From Closterium sp. Naga37s-1 (lineage: Eukaryota > Streptophyta > Zygnematophyceae > Desmidiales > Closteriaceae), in assembly GCA_947471745.1 (NCBI GenBank), contig CANJKZ010000064.1, forward strand, positions 612,001-676,000: a stretch of 64,000 nt of DNA, read 5' to 3'. The notes beneath the pieces are model-generated. The model saw nothing but the letters and a program-made list of their open reading frames with translations. It was not told the origin of the DNA and made no database searches. Numbering within the stretch: the stretch's first letter is position 1; each line of letters begins with the position of its first letter. This document shows, piece by piece, positions 51,501-61,001 of this stretch. Made by a program: the position numbers and the translations under genes.

Positions 51501-53567
51501 GCACCTGCGTGGGGCGTTTGAGGACGCCAAGGTGAGCCGGATGAAAGGGATTGGTGGGATGCTTTTGGGATCTGTAAGATGGTTGTGACCCATTTCGTCT
51601 TGATCCATGTGCTTAACTACCTCCCTCCCACCCCATTCCCTCTCCCCACCCCCCATGTCCTCCTCCCACCCCCTCCCCACCCCTCTCTCCCCATGCAGAG
51701 CGTGCATCCCTCCCCACCCCCTCCCCACCCCTCTCTCCCCCCGGCACGACACTTGACCGACCTGCGCTGCGCGCGCGGGACCTTTGAGGACGCCAATATG
51801 CGCCATATGATGAAAGGGATTGGTGGGATGCTCTTAGGGTCTATGAGATGGGGGCGCCACGACTCGTTCGGTCTTCTTTCCTACCTCTCTCCCACCCAAT
51901 TCTTTCCCTCCTCCTACTCCCATATCTTCCCCTCACCCCCTTACCCCATGCAGAGCGTGCACCATGGTGATGGACCTGTGTGATGGGGGAGACCTCTTCG
52001 ACCTCGTCAAGGCCAGGGACGGCCCGTTCCTCTTTCTCCCACCCCATTCCTTCCCTCCTCCCCCTTTTCCCTCCTCGACTTACCTCCCCCTCCCTTCACA
52101 CCCCTCTCTCCCCATGCAGACCATGCATCTGGTGATGGACCTGTGTGACGGGGGAGACCTCTTCGACCTCATCAAGGCCACGGACGGCCATTCCCTCCTA
52201 TGCTCATCCCATTCCCTCCCTCTTGCCCTGCTTCCTCACCTTCCCATTCCCTCCCTCCCCCCTCTTCCCCAAATTGCAGAGCATGCATCTGGTGATGGAC
52301 CTGTGTGACGGGGGGGACCTCTTTGACCTCATCAAGGCCACGGGTCCTTTACACGAGCGCACGGCAGCACACATCTTCCGCCACCTGCTGCTCGCGCTGC
52401 AGCACTGCCACTCCTTGGGGGTTGTCCACCGGGATGTTAAGCCCGAGAACATTCTCCTCGCCTCGCACCCTGCTGCTGCTGCTGCCGCTCTTGCTCGGGA
52501 TGCTGCTGCCATCGATGGCACTGCTGCTGCTGCTGATGCTGCTGATGCTGCTGCTGGTGCTGGTGCAACTTCTGGGATGCAAGCAGACACTCCGAAGCCG
52601 CCAGGCTCTGTGGCGACGGCACCAGCAGGTGCTGCTGCTGCAGCGGAGGCTCTGCAGTGTGCAGGGGCGGTCAAGCTCACGGACTTTGGCGTTGCCACCT
52701 TCCTCCCCTCCCCTGGTGAGCCCTGCGTCTCCTGCCGTCCCCCTCCTATTCCCCCCTTCCCCACCCTTCCCCTGCCCCCATCTCCCCTTCCCCTGTATCC
52801 TCTTCCTCCCTCACCCCTTCCCCCCTCATCCCTTCTCCTCTCACCCCTTCCCCTTCGACCTGCCCCCCACAGGCGAGACCCTGCGAGTGCAGGAGCTGGT
52901 GGGGACCCCAGAGTACATGGCGCCAGAGGCGTGGCAGGGCGAGTACAGCCCCGCCTCCGACATGTGGGCCGCAGGCGTCGTGCTGCACGTGCTGCTGGCG
53001 GGAGTCCCTCCCTTCTGGGCAGCAGAGCAGGATGCCCTGGTGGCAGCAGTGCGGGGGAAAGAGGTGGCGTTGAAGGGGCGGCGGTGGCGCGGGGTGTCGG
53101 GTGCGGCTAAGGATGTGGTGAAACGGTTGCTGCGGAAGCAGGCTGGGGAGCGGCCGACCGCGAGCGACATGCTAGGTGCGTGGGGTCGTGGGGAAGTGAG
53201 GGAGAGGGGGTGCGGGGGTAGGGGAGACGGGGAAGAGCTGATGGGCTAGACATGGGAAGGGGACAGGGCTGGAGGGAAGGGCTGGGTTGGGGGGGTACCA
53301 GATCTTGCATCAGAGTATCGGCTCTTAATGAGACTGTAACTCTGCAATTCCTGCATGCAATGACCTGTAGCATGCAATGCAGCTTTCATCATTGTGTGAC
53401 TATGAATCCCCTCCAGTCCTTCCCTCAAGCCCTGTTTCCCTCCTCACACTGCAGTGGTTCCTCTCCTCCTCACCTCGACCTGCACCTTCATTCTTCTGCC
53501 CATCCCCTGCCCATTATTCCGTGTCTGTGTTATTCGTGCTGCAGGTCACCCGTGGCTGCTATTCTAG
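44000..53567 (+). CDS. CAMK-type serine/threonine kinase with a giant low-complexity N-terminus
   Basis: Exons: (36878-37218 before insertion) 44000-50927, 51427-51531, 52280-52715, 52873-53175, 53545-53567. Phases agree; the protein is 2596 residues from ATG 44004, or 2711 including the upstream part. About 2270 residues of Ser/Ala/Gly/Glu-rich sequence come first, with no domain recognised. The kinase domain follows: GRGQFG loop, ACK lysine, HRDVKPEN, DFG, GTPEYMAPE, SDMWAAGV. It stops at GHPWLLF, with no EF-hands or regulatory tail, as in plant PEP-carboxylase kinases and bare CDPK catalytic domains. An Ala-rich insert of about 70 residues lies between HRDVKPEN and DFG. Exons 1-3 have decayed tandem copies. 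Confidence 0.85.
45146..45200 (+). repeat. GGC microsatellite in kinase exon 1
   Basis: An uninterrupted GGC run coding polyglycine. Other in-frame microsatellites in the exon are AGCACC (47258-47292), ACTCAC (47493-47522), GGGGCA (48700-48778) and AGAAGC (50571-50610). They code ST, HT, GA and EA repeats. Confidence 0.95.
50984..51062 (+). pseudogene. Decayed duplicate of the end of kinase exon 1
   Basis: Repeats GTCATCCGCCCCTGTGTGGAG through GGTGCAG of exon 1, 134 bp downstream. The donor GT after CAG has become TT, so it cannot be spliced normally. Confidence 0.85.
51223..51255 (+). pseudogene. Truncated duplicate of kinase exon 2, copy 1
   Basis: The acceptor (GCACGTGCAG) and first 11 codons of exon 2 are repeated, then the sequence diverges after GAGGTGC into a frame with an early stop. 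The real exon starts 204 bp downstream. Confidence 0.8.
51324..51356 (+). pseudogene. Truncated duplicate of kinase exon 2, copy 2
   Basis: As copy 1, 101 bp on; the real exon starts 103 bp further. Both truncated copies share the following CTCAATGATTCTCTAGAGG tail, so copy 2 arose by re-duplication of copy 1. Confidence 0.8.
51699..51712 (+). repeat. Acceptor-only duplicate of kinase exon 3
   Basis: CCCCATGCAG|AGCGTGCATCC repeats only the 3' splice site and first few bases of exon 3. Confidence 0.6.
51768..51850 (+). pseudogene. Decayed duplicate of kinase exon 2 end and following intron
   Basis: CCTTTGAGGACGCCAA and the intron sequence ATGAAAGGGATTGGTGGGATGCT recur about 265 bp after the original. 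The donor GGTGAG has been lost (AATATGCG). Confidence 0.75.
51954..52014 (+). pseudogene. Decayed duplicate of kinase exon 3 start, copy 1
   Basis: ATGCAG|AGCGTGCACCATGG and then GTGATGGACCTGTGTGATGG through GTCAAGGCCAGGG. It lacks a donor and the rest of the exon. Confidence 0.8.
52120..52182 (+). pseudogene. Decayed duplicate of kinase exon 3 start, copy 2
   Basis: ATGCAG|ACCATGCATCTGGTGATGG through ATCAAGGCCACGG. It lies 160 bp before the real exon 3 (52280) and 166 bp after copy 1. It keeps an acceptor but has no donor. Confidence 0.8.
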
Positions 53568-54472
53568 CTCGTTTCATGCTTCTAGCCCAGCTCCTGTCTA
53601 CTAGCTATCTTCTCCTAACCAGTAAGGCTGGTTGTGGAGCTACAAGTACCAGTAGGTTAGGTTTCCGTTCCTGCCTGTGGGTCTGTGTACAATTGTCGTT
53701 AACTATATATGGTAGTACGTTGGCAGTGATGCCAATACATATATATACTAATAGCATAGAGATATAAAGGTTGGCATGGTGTAGCATATCAGAAAGGAGC
53801 GCAGCTCAACAAGCCAACTTCTATGCACAAACCAGGATTCCCATGCTTAGGAAACAAACCAGAAGCATCTGATAAAGGGAGAGCAAAACATATACGGTAA
53901 ACGGTTTGAGATGCCTGAACACACACACGCAGCATACTTGACAACATCCGATGGTAATGGTAACGCTCAGTTGAGAATGCAGCGATGCAGAGAGTGGAAT
54001 GGAACAGCATCCAGGTGCCAGAGGGAGATGAGATGAGACGAGTTGAGTGGAGCGGAGTGGGCGTGTTGCATGGCTAGTTGGCCACCCAGATCAGGCTCAG
54101 CTCAGACTACTTGCACATACGTGGTCACGCACGCCCTTGCACATTTGCCGCCACATGGCTCTCTTTCTCACACACAATGCCACTTGCAGGGGCTGTGTGC
54201 CTGCCCGCACGAACACACACACACACACACTATTCACGCAAGAAAAAACATACACACTCACACATACATACACACACTCACATATTCCAAAACGCCATCT
54301 CCACCTCACCCCACAAGAGAATCTCCACAGCTCCCTTTTGAGACGTCTCCACAGCACCCCTTTTGAGACCCCTTTTGAGAATCCCCACAGCTCCCTCTCA
54401 TATCAGTTCACATGTGCGAGCAAAAGTAACACCCACCACCACTCACTCCGCATGCGCACTGTGCATGCACAC
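53568..54472. other. Intergenic region between kinase and amylase fragments
   Basis: Includes the kinase 3' UTR. AT-rich around 53700-53770, an ACAC run at 54214-54234 and CACTCACAT repeats near 54255-54285. No gene is recognised. Confidence 0.5.
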
Positions 54473-54609
54473 TCAACCCTTACTCTCCCACACGCAGTAC
54501 CCATCACCGTACGTCGCCACAGAATACTCACTACTGCTGGGCAGCAGCTTTCCCATATCAAACTGCGACCCTATCTTCACCACTACCTCCCCCCCCCTCG
54601 CCCGCACAC
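54473..54609 (-). pseudogene. Tandem duplicate of the amylase gene end
   Basis: A 137-bp unit repeating the last codons and stop of the amylase exon (54610-54746), including CTGCTGGGCAGCAGC. It lies beyond the stop and so is not translated. Confidence 0.8.
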
Positions 54610-55350
54610 TCAACCCTTACTCTCCCACACGCAGTATCCATCCCCATACGTAACCACACTGTACTCACTACTGCTGGGCAGCAGCTTTCCCATATCAAAC
54701 TGCGACCCTATCTTCACCAATATTTTTCCCCCCCTCGCCCGCACACTCCCATCCCCCCCTCCTCCCTCCGCTCCACCATCTGAACTGGCTTTCCCTGGGC
54801 CGATTTCAGCCACGTATAGGTTGGATTCTGCTGCGAGAATGCGGATGGGCGAGTCGGCTCTGATACCATTGCGCTGCCGCACGGCTATGAGCTCCAGAAT
54901 GGGTTTCTTAAGGCCCCACGTGAACACGTGGTCGTAGAACTGGGGGCGTGGCGGTGAGAGGAAGGAGGGACAAGAGGGGGAGTGCGGAGAGGAGAGGGGG
55001 GTGTTTATGAGTGAGTCAACAGTCGCACTCGGCTCTATAGGCCCCAGGTGGACACGTGGTCATAGAACTGGGGGCGTGGCGGTGAGAGAGAGCAAGGAGA
55101 TGGGGGTGGAAGGGGGGGAGGGGGACTAGCAGGAGTGGGGAGACGGGAGTAAGCAGAGGGGAAGAGCAAGCAGAGGGAAAGAGCAAGCAGAGGGAAAGAG
55201 CAAGCGGAGGGAAAGAGATACCAGAGGGAAAGTTCAAGCAGGAGGGGGGGGCAGGGCGAAAGTTCTCACAACGCAGGGCATGCCGGGGTGGGTGAGGATG
55301 TAGGCGTATCCCTGCATGACCTTGTCCGCGGGGAACGAGTATTGAGATGT
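54610..55350 (-). CDS. Alpha-amylase, last two exons (partial gene)
   Basis: Hydrolyses alpha-1,4-glucan bonds in starch. Two exons on the minus strand: 55270-55350 (27 codons) and 54610-54939 (110 codons with stop), phase 0 at both ends. The first has [18 protein letters not shown] and the second starts [13 protein letters not shown], then IAVRQRNGI and LYVAEI, ending [12 protein letters not shown]. These are the end of the GH13 barrel and the C-terminal beta domain of plant alpha-amylases. A Gly-rich insert sits before ILVKIG. No upstream amylase exon is found between 55350 and 56090, so the gene is truncated here or has a very long intron interrupted by elements. Acceptor of the first exon is a weak TAG. 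Confidence 0.78.
55034..55089 (-). pseudogene. Decayed duplicate of amylase last-exon start
   Basis: Repeats the acceptor and first ten codons of the last amylase exon, 128 bp upstream in gene direction. In phase it reaches TAG after TWGL. It keeps the AG acceptor, so its use would truncate the enzyme. Confidence 0.8.
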
Positions 55351-56092
55351 CTAGTTTTGAGACGTCTCGTTGTGAGATGTCTCAAAGCTGGGAGGGCGGA
55401 GAGTGCGGGGACAAAAGGCGGGCTTGGCGGAAGGAGGCGGGCGTTGAGTCTCCGCCAGTTAAAGCGCGCAGAGCAGGGAGACGAAGTACCGGGAGACAAG
55501 GAGGGCAAAGGTAGAAGGGACGGGCGGCGGAGGTTGCGCAAGTGCGCGGAGATGCTATGGTCCCTCCGCGGAAAACGATCTCGGTGGCGTTCAACGCGGC
55601 CATTGCGCGAAGTTTTCAACAAGCGCTTGCGTAACGGAGACGGGTAGGCAATATTCCGTGAACCAAAACGCGTCGCGGGCCGAACGCAGAACAAAAAGCG
55701 CGATTCTTGTATTACGTGTCTAACAGAGTGAAATCAGGGTGTTTGAAGCTCCATTGGCAGCGGACACGTACCGTGCTTATGGGCGACTAACAAAAAGCAG
55801 CACTTCAACAAAGAAGCTCGGGTATGTGGGTATGTGGTGGACGAATGCCGCCTGCTATTCTTGAACCGATGACTTGCTTGCCTACTGCATTTCCGCCAGT
55901 CACTTGTCCGCCAGCGTGCGACTTCCATTCCGCCCCCTTTGCTTCTGTACCTGACGTGACGTGTCATCTGGAGTTGACCGAAACGGGTCCAATATCTGCT
56001 GCAGAGAACAAAACGAATCGAAGAAAACTGAACTGAATATATTGGAGTTCAGTTATGCCAATTATGCAGGTCAGTTATCCACTCGAATATTA
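55351..56092. other. Region upstream of the amylase fragment
   Basis: GAGAYGTCT words recur at 55344-55385. The rest has only short frames and no amylase homology that I can see. Confidence 0.5.
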
Positions 56093-56554
56093 GGGCGTGT
56101 AACCATTTTTGCGGACTTTCCGTAAATTTTGAAATCGACGGTCCGTATTGAAGTTTCGCAACTTTGGCCCGTCCGGATGGAAAAGTGACACTTTTTCCGT
56201 GTTGCTTATTTTCGCGATAACTGTAGTCTCGTTAGGGGCTTGTAGCTTCGTAACTTTATTCACGACGTCTCGCAAATAAACTTCGTCCACCATTCATTAG
56301 AAGTACTGTACATTGAAATATCGCGCGCCAATCTCTGGCCAGGGCTGTTGGACCGTCCGGTTGGATTTCGGACTGTCCACGGTTCACATTTCGAACTGTG
56401 AAAAGGAGGAAAAAGTGTCACGACGGTCCGAATTGTTGGCGACGTCGCACAAGCATTCACGAGTTCCGTAACGACTTTATGCGACGCTAGTAATCCTTCG
56501 TTAACCCGGACGGTCCACAGTTCGAACCGTCAGGGTCAAAATGGTTACACGCCC
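56093..56554. mobile_element. PIF/Harbinger (Tourist-like) MITE
   Basis: 462 bp with perfect 17-bp terminal inverted repeats (GGGCGTGTAACCATTTT) and TTA target duplications (56090-56092 and 56555-56557). GGGC-type ends with a TTA site are the Tourist/Harbinger signature. The interior contains several inverted GACGGTCC/GGACCGTC words and a GGAAAAAGTGTCAC inverted pair, so most of it can fold back. No transposase. Confidence 0.88.
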
Positions 56555-56695
56555 TTAGAAACAGTTCCGGGATTATTCGTTCTCTAAATATCAACGTGCC
56601 GTCTTCCCCAAAACATTACGGGCAACATGTTGCCAGCACAAGGTGTGGAAACACGCAGCACCACGTCAGAAACGTCCGATGAAGCGTGGCATCGC
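56555..56695. other. Short spacer between MITE and Copia-D LTR
   Basis: Nothing recognised. Confidence 0.5.
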
Positions 56696-56853
56696 TGTAC
56701 ACTCTTAAAATAGGCTAGGAGACAAGTGTCGATAGTGATGATTGAGTAAGGAGAGACAAGGAGATACAAATGTCGACCTAAAGTGTTGTACCCTTTAGAG
56801 GGAAACTCACTAAAGCCTATCTAACAATATATAGAATATATAAACATTTGACA
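56696..56853 (-). repeat. Probable 3' LTR of Copia-D
   Basis: Starts TGTCAAATG (minus) directly after the purine tract and probably ends at AGTGTACA, about 158 bp. With no second LTR in the window the outer end is inferred from a TG...CA pair only. Confidence 0.55.
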
Positions 56854-56866
56854 CACCCCCATAGGC
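56854..56866 (-). other. Polypurine tract of Copia-D
   Basis: The minus strand reads CCTATGGGGGTG next to the LTR, like those of Copia-C and the nested element at 7180-8547. Confidence 0.7.
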
Positions 56867-57045
56867 TAAGTGAGGGGCATCAAAACAACCAACGGAAACA
56901 AAGGGTCACAAGACCATAAAAAACAAAGCTCAGGGTGGCGCTCAGAGTCACCACACACTCCGAGCACAAGCAAGTGGCCACAAGGCCAGTTCAAGAGTTT
57001 ACTAGTATATATATAGAAGCACAACAAGTAGAGCAAACAGCAAGT

Positions 57046-59335
57046 CTACAGCAACCGAGGGCCTACCTCAACAAGCCCCAACTGCACACAGGACCTGTGG
57101 TGGTCACCAGGCGCCAAGGCCTTGGTGAAGACGTCGGCAGTGTTGGCCTGTGAGGCCACAAAGTCCAAGCGTGCCTGGCCGCGTCGCTGCAACTCTCGCA
57201 GGAGGAAGTACCTCACGTCAATATGCTTCACTCTGCTCTCCAGTCGAGGCTCTCGACACAGGAGGATCATGGCCTTGTTGTCAGCGTACAAGGTCGGTGC
57301 AGAGCGAGGCCGCTCACCAAGGTCGGCGAGCAAGAAGGTCAACCAGCGAAGCTCCTGTGCCGCCATGGCACCAGCGTAGATCTCTGCCTCTGCACTGGAA
57401 GTAGCCACAGACGACGACCGTGTAGACCTCCACGACACAGCACCAGCTCCCAGACTGAAGCAGTAACCCTGAGTCGAACGCTGAGTCTCCACGTCGTCAG
57501 CGTAGGAAGAGTCGCAGTGACCAGTCAACGCCACTGGCTGAGTCCCTCCAAGCACAAGCCCCAAGCCTGATGTAGTCGCCAGGTACTTCGCCCTCACAGC
57601 AGCTGTCCAGTGGACAGGGCGGTGTCTCCCAGTCGCAACAAAACGAGAAAGGATGCTGAGTGGAAAGGCGAGGTCCGGTCGAGTACAAGTCATCAGGTAC
57701 ATGAGGCAGCCCACCAGCTCTGCGTAGGGTCCACTGGACTCAAAGGGCTCGTCAGGAAAGGGGCCCGTGAGTCTGTGGTCAACAGCAAGAGGAGTGGGCT
57801 GTGTGGTGGAGAACTGGAAGTCGAACCGCCGAAGGACCTGCTGCACCATGTGTGACTGCGTCAGTGTGATGGTGCGAGCGGCTCTGTCCCGGGTGATCTG
57901 CAGGCCAAGGTAGCGCTGCAGCTCACCCAGGTCAGTGCACTTGTGTCTCTTCTGCAGTTCGGACTTCACCTGAGCCAAGGCTGCCCTGTCTGCTGTAGCA
58001 AACACCAAGTCGCCGACGTAGACAAGGATAAAGAAAGGAGTAGAACCCGCTCGAACAAACAGCGACGGGTCGGCGGAGGACGGGCTGAACCCAAGGTCAC
58101 GAAGCGTGGAGCGAAGCGTGTCGTGCCACTCACGGGGCGACTGGCGGAGACCGTAGACTGGTCGCCTCAGGCTCCACTGGGTCCCAGGTGGGAAGGTGTC
58201 AGTGAAGCCAGGAGGACGGCGCAGCCAGATCTCCTCGTGCAGTCGGCCCTGGAGGAACGCAGTGGAGAAGTCGAGGGAGTGCAGCTCGTAGTCTCGCTGC
58301 GCTGCTATGTGGAGTAACACCCGAAGAGTAGTCATCTTCGGGGTCGGGGCGAAGGTCTGGAAGAAGTCAACTCCCTCACGCTGACTGAAGCCCCTAGCCA
58401 CGTAGCGCGCCTTGAACACCGGCGGTGCTCCAGGCGGCCGCTTCACCTTGAAGAGCCACATGCCATCGACTACGTTCGCCCTGGGAGGGGGAACTGCGTC
58501 GACGTAGGTGCCTGTGGATCTCCAAGACGCCAACTCTGAGTCCATAGCCGCTTTCCACTGAGAGGCCCACGCCCCTGACACTGCCTCGCGGTAAGTGCGA
58601 GGAGTCGGTATGTCAAGGGCGTCGGGGTCTCCCTCAGGGGAGAGCAGCATGGCACACACAGAGGGAGAAGCGGCTGCCCAGTACTCCAGCTCAGACTCTC
58701 TGTCCTCTAGGACGTCACAGCCAAGGGCAAACTCACCCCCGACGGACAGAGGACGGTAGGGAGGAGCTGGCACCACACGGGTGGCGTAGTCAAGGCGGCT
58801 GGCAGCAGCAAACTCAGCGACAGCGGCAGTGAGAGCAGAGACCGGCGACGGAGGGAAACGAGAGTCGGTGACAAGAGTGGCGAGGACACGTGCGGCAACA
58901 GGACGAATAGTGCGGTAGTAGTCAGTGATAGGAGTGGGGAGGGCTGGGAGAGAGGACGGAGGAGGAGACGGGAGAACGGACACAGGAGAAGGAGAACGAC
59001 GATGAGACGTACACAGGAGGGCAGTGTGGAGGTCAGTAACAGGGGACGAGTGACGAGCACGCGGAGGACAACGAGTGACCAAGTCGCGACGGACCGAAGG
59101 AGGAGGAGACTGGGGAGGAGGAGAAGACCAGACCGCCGGACGGACGTCAGGAGGAGGCAACGGAGGAACAAACACAGGAGGAGACTGGGAGCGGACAGGA
59201 GAAGAGGAGGAAAGGCCAAGGGCCCGCAGGCCACTCACAGGTGGGAACAACCGCCGCTCCAGGGGAAGCTGCGGTGGCGGCTGCGGCCGCTGCTGCTGCG
59301 GCTGCGGCTGCTGCTGCTGCGGCTGCGGCGGCGGC

Positions 59336-59369
<34 letters not shown>

Positions 59370-60297
59370 GCTGCTGCTCCAGAAGGTCCAGCACCCGCAG
59401 CTCCTGCCGCTCCCTCTCCAACCGCTCCTGCTCCTCACGCTCACGCCGACGGGCAGCCTGGAGACGCGTGTCGTGGCGGTGGGGAGGCGGAGTGGACTCC
59501 GCAGAACCAGGGTCTCCAGCGTCAGTCCCCTCAGACTCAGCACCCCCAGAACCAGCACCGCCAGTGCCAGGACCTCCAACTCCAGCACCCCCAGAACTAG
59601 CACCGCCAGTGCCAGCACCCCCAACTCCAGCACCCCCAGAACCAGCACCTCCAGTGCCGGCACCTCCTGCTCCAGCACCCCCAGAGCTAGCGCCACCTGC
59701 GCCAGCACCTCCAGCTCCAGCACCCCCAGAGCTAGCGTCACCTGCGCCAGCACCTCCAGCTCCAGTACCCCGCGACCGAGCACCCCCAGACCGAGCACCG
59801 CCAGCGGCTGCACCTCCAGCTCCAACACCAACCGAGTCCACAGTAACCTGTCGCGGAAGTGCCGAAGGCTGCTGAGGGGACTGTGAGGAGGACTGCGGGG
59901 AGGGAGACGCTACCTGACGCGCGACCGAGGGTAGAGGGGTAGCGTGGGACACACCAGACGGGGCAGGACCAGGGGGGGGCGGGGGTACCGGAGGAGCGGG
60001 AGCAGGAGGAGGAGAGGGTGCGAGGAAGAGAGGGGGAGGGGGTACCGGGAGACCTCGACAGGGGTACCGGGTGTAGTAGGACACGGACTCGTCAAACCGG
60101 ACGTCACGGGAGTCTAGGAACTGGTGGAGGGGAGGGTGGTAAAAGGACCAGTCAGCAGAGTCCACTGGGAAACCAAGGAAGACACAGGGGACGGCGCGTG
60201 CCGAGAGCTTGTCCGCGGAGGTGTCGCGAACAAGTGCAAGGCAGCCCCAGACTCGAAAGGCCGACCCAACACCAGGGGATCCAGTCCAAAGACTGGT
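57046..60297 (-). CDS. Copia-D pol fragment: integrase C-terminus, RT, RNase H
   Basis: Open from about 60297 without a start codon; the last 1039 codons run 60165-57046. The order is integrase C-terminus ([21 protein letters not shown]), a long linker, RT and RNase H. The linker has about a dozen [13 protein letters not shown] repeats coded by ~30-bp DNA repeats at 59520-59830, a polyglutamine/proline tract and a PPP-rich part. RT has [26 protein letters not shown] and LVYVGDLVF, so YVDD has become YVGD. RNase H has [16 protein letters not shown] and TADVFTKAL. The frame is intact except for that residue. Confidence 0.88.
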
Positions 60298-60660
60298 CGT
60301 TGGCGCGGGGGATGGGATATCGCGATGTGACTGTTACCCGGTTCAGTGCGCGGTAGTCGAAAAAACCTCCGTCTTTTTTCGGTGTGAACAGTATCGGTGC
60401 GGCGAACGGTGACGAGCTCGGTCGGATTATTTTTTTTCTAACAGGTAATCTAACTGCTTCCTCAGTTCGTCGAGCTCGGGCTGTGTCAGTCTGAACTGTC
60501 GTTGTACAGTTGGCTGTGCCCCCGGTTCTAGTTCTATGCGGTGGTCGTGTGCTCGCTGAGGTGGCAATCCCTCCGGCAAATCGTCCGGAAAAATCCCCGG
60601 GTACCGTTCAGTAGTTCCTGTAGTTCGTGCGGTACGGCTGCTAGCAGTTTCTGAAAATCG
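60298..60660 (-). pseudogene. Gypsy reverse transcriptase, N-terminal fragment
   Basis: Minus strand: [19 protein letters not shown], then [50 protein letters not shown] and RYPIPR. These are the opening motifs of Ty3/gypsy RT. A frameshift in an A run after LLEK and a short deletion after DGGF break it. It stops at the Copia-D junction before the catalytic box. Confidence 0.85.
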
Positions 60661-60665
60661 CTCGG

Positions 60666-61001
60666 CTACTCGGCTTCTCCCACCAATGCGATATCCACCG
60701 CGTACACGTCAGCTCCAGCGGCGACAGCCCGTTTCATCGTGATGGCGTTGAAGTGGACCGTCCAAGACTCGGGTGACCGCCAGCGAGGTAGTTCGACCCA
60801 GTTACCACTATTTCGCACAGTGCAGCTACCCGTCGTCCAGTCAATTCGCGGGTTGTAGCGTCGCAGCCAATCACGCCCCAGTAAAATGTCATGCCCATCC
60901 AGTGTCGTCGCGAGCATTTCCTGTGTAAACCCAAAATTTCCCCCGCAACGAACTTTCACTCTCTCCACCTTCTCTCGTATGGCCAGTGGCGTGCCGTCCA
61001 C
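60666..61001 (-). pseudogene. Gypsy protease region
   Basis: 111-residue frame with MLATTLDGHDILLGRDWLRRYNPRIDW, the C-terminal ILG-DWL hallmark of gypsy retropepsins. The upstream part with the catalytic aspartate is out of frame at about 61010-61100. Confidence 0.75.

Larger units (their letters stand above)
56696..60297 (-). mobile_element. Copia-D, 5'-truncated antisense Copia element
   Basis: It has one LTR, a TATGGGGGTG purine tract and a long pol frame, but the 5' LTR, gag, protease and integrase core are missing. Homology starts abruptly in the integrase C-terminus (LWTGSPG...FRVWGC) at about 60297, where Gypsy RT sequence begins. It is a partial copy joined to another broken element. 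Confidence 0.85.

Noticed and set aside
54852..54865. TGGTATCAGAGC on the minus strand, a perfect tRNA-iMet primer site
   Set aside because: It lies inside the amylase exon, where it codes NGIRA in a well-conserved stretch. No LTR end or purine tract is nearby, so it is a chance match.
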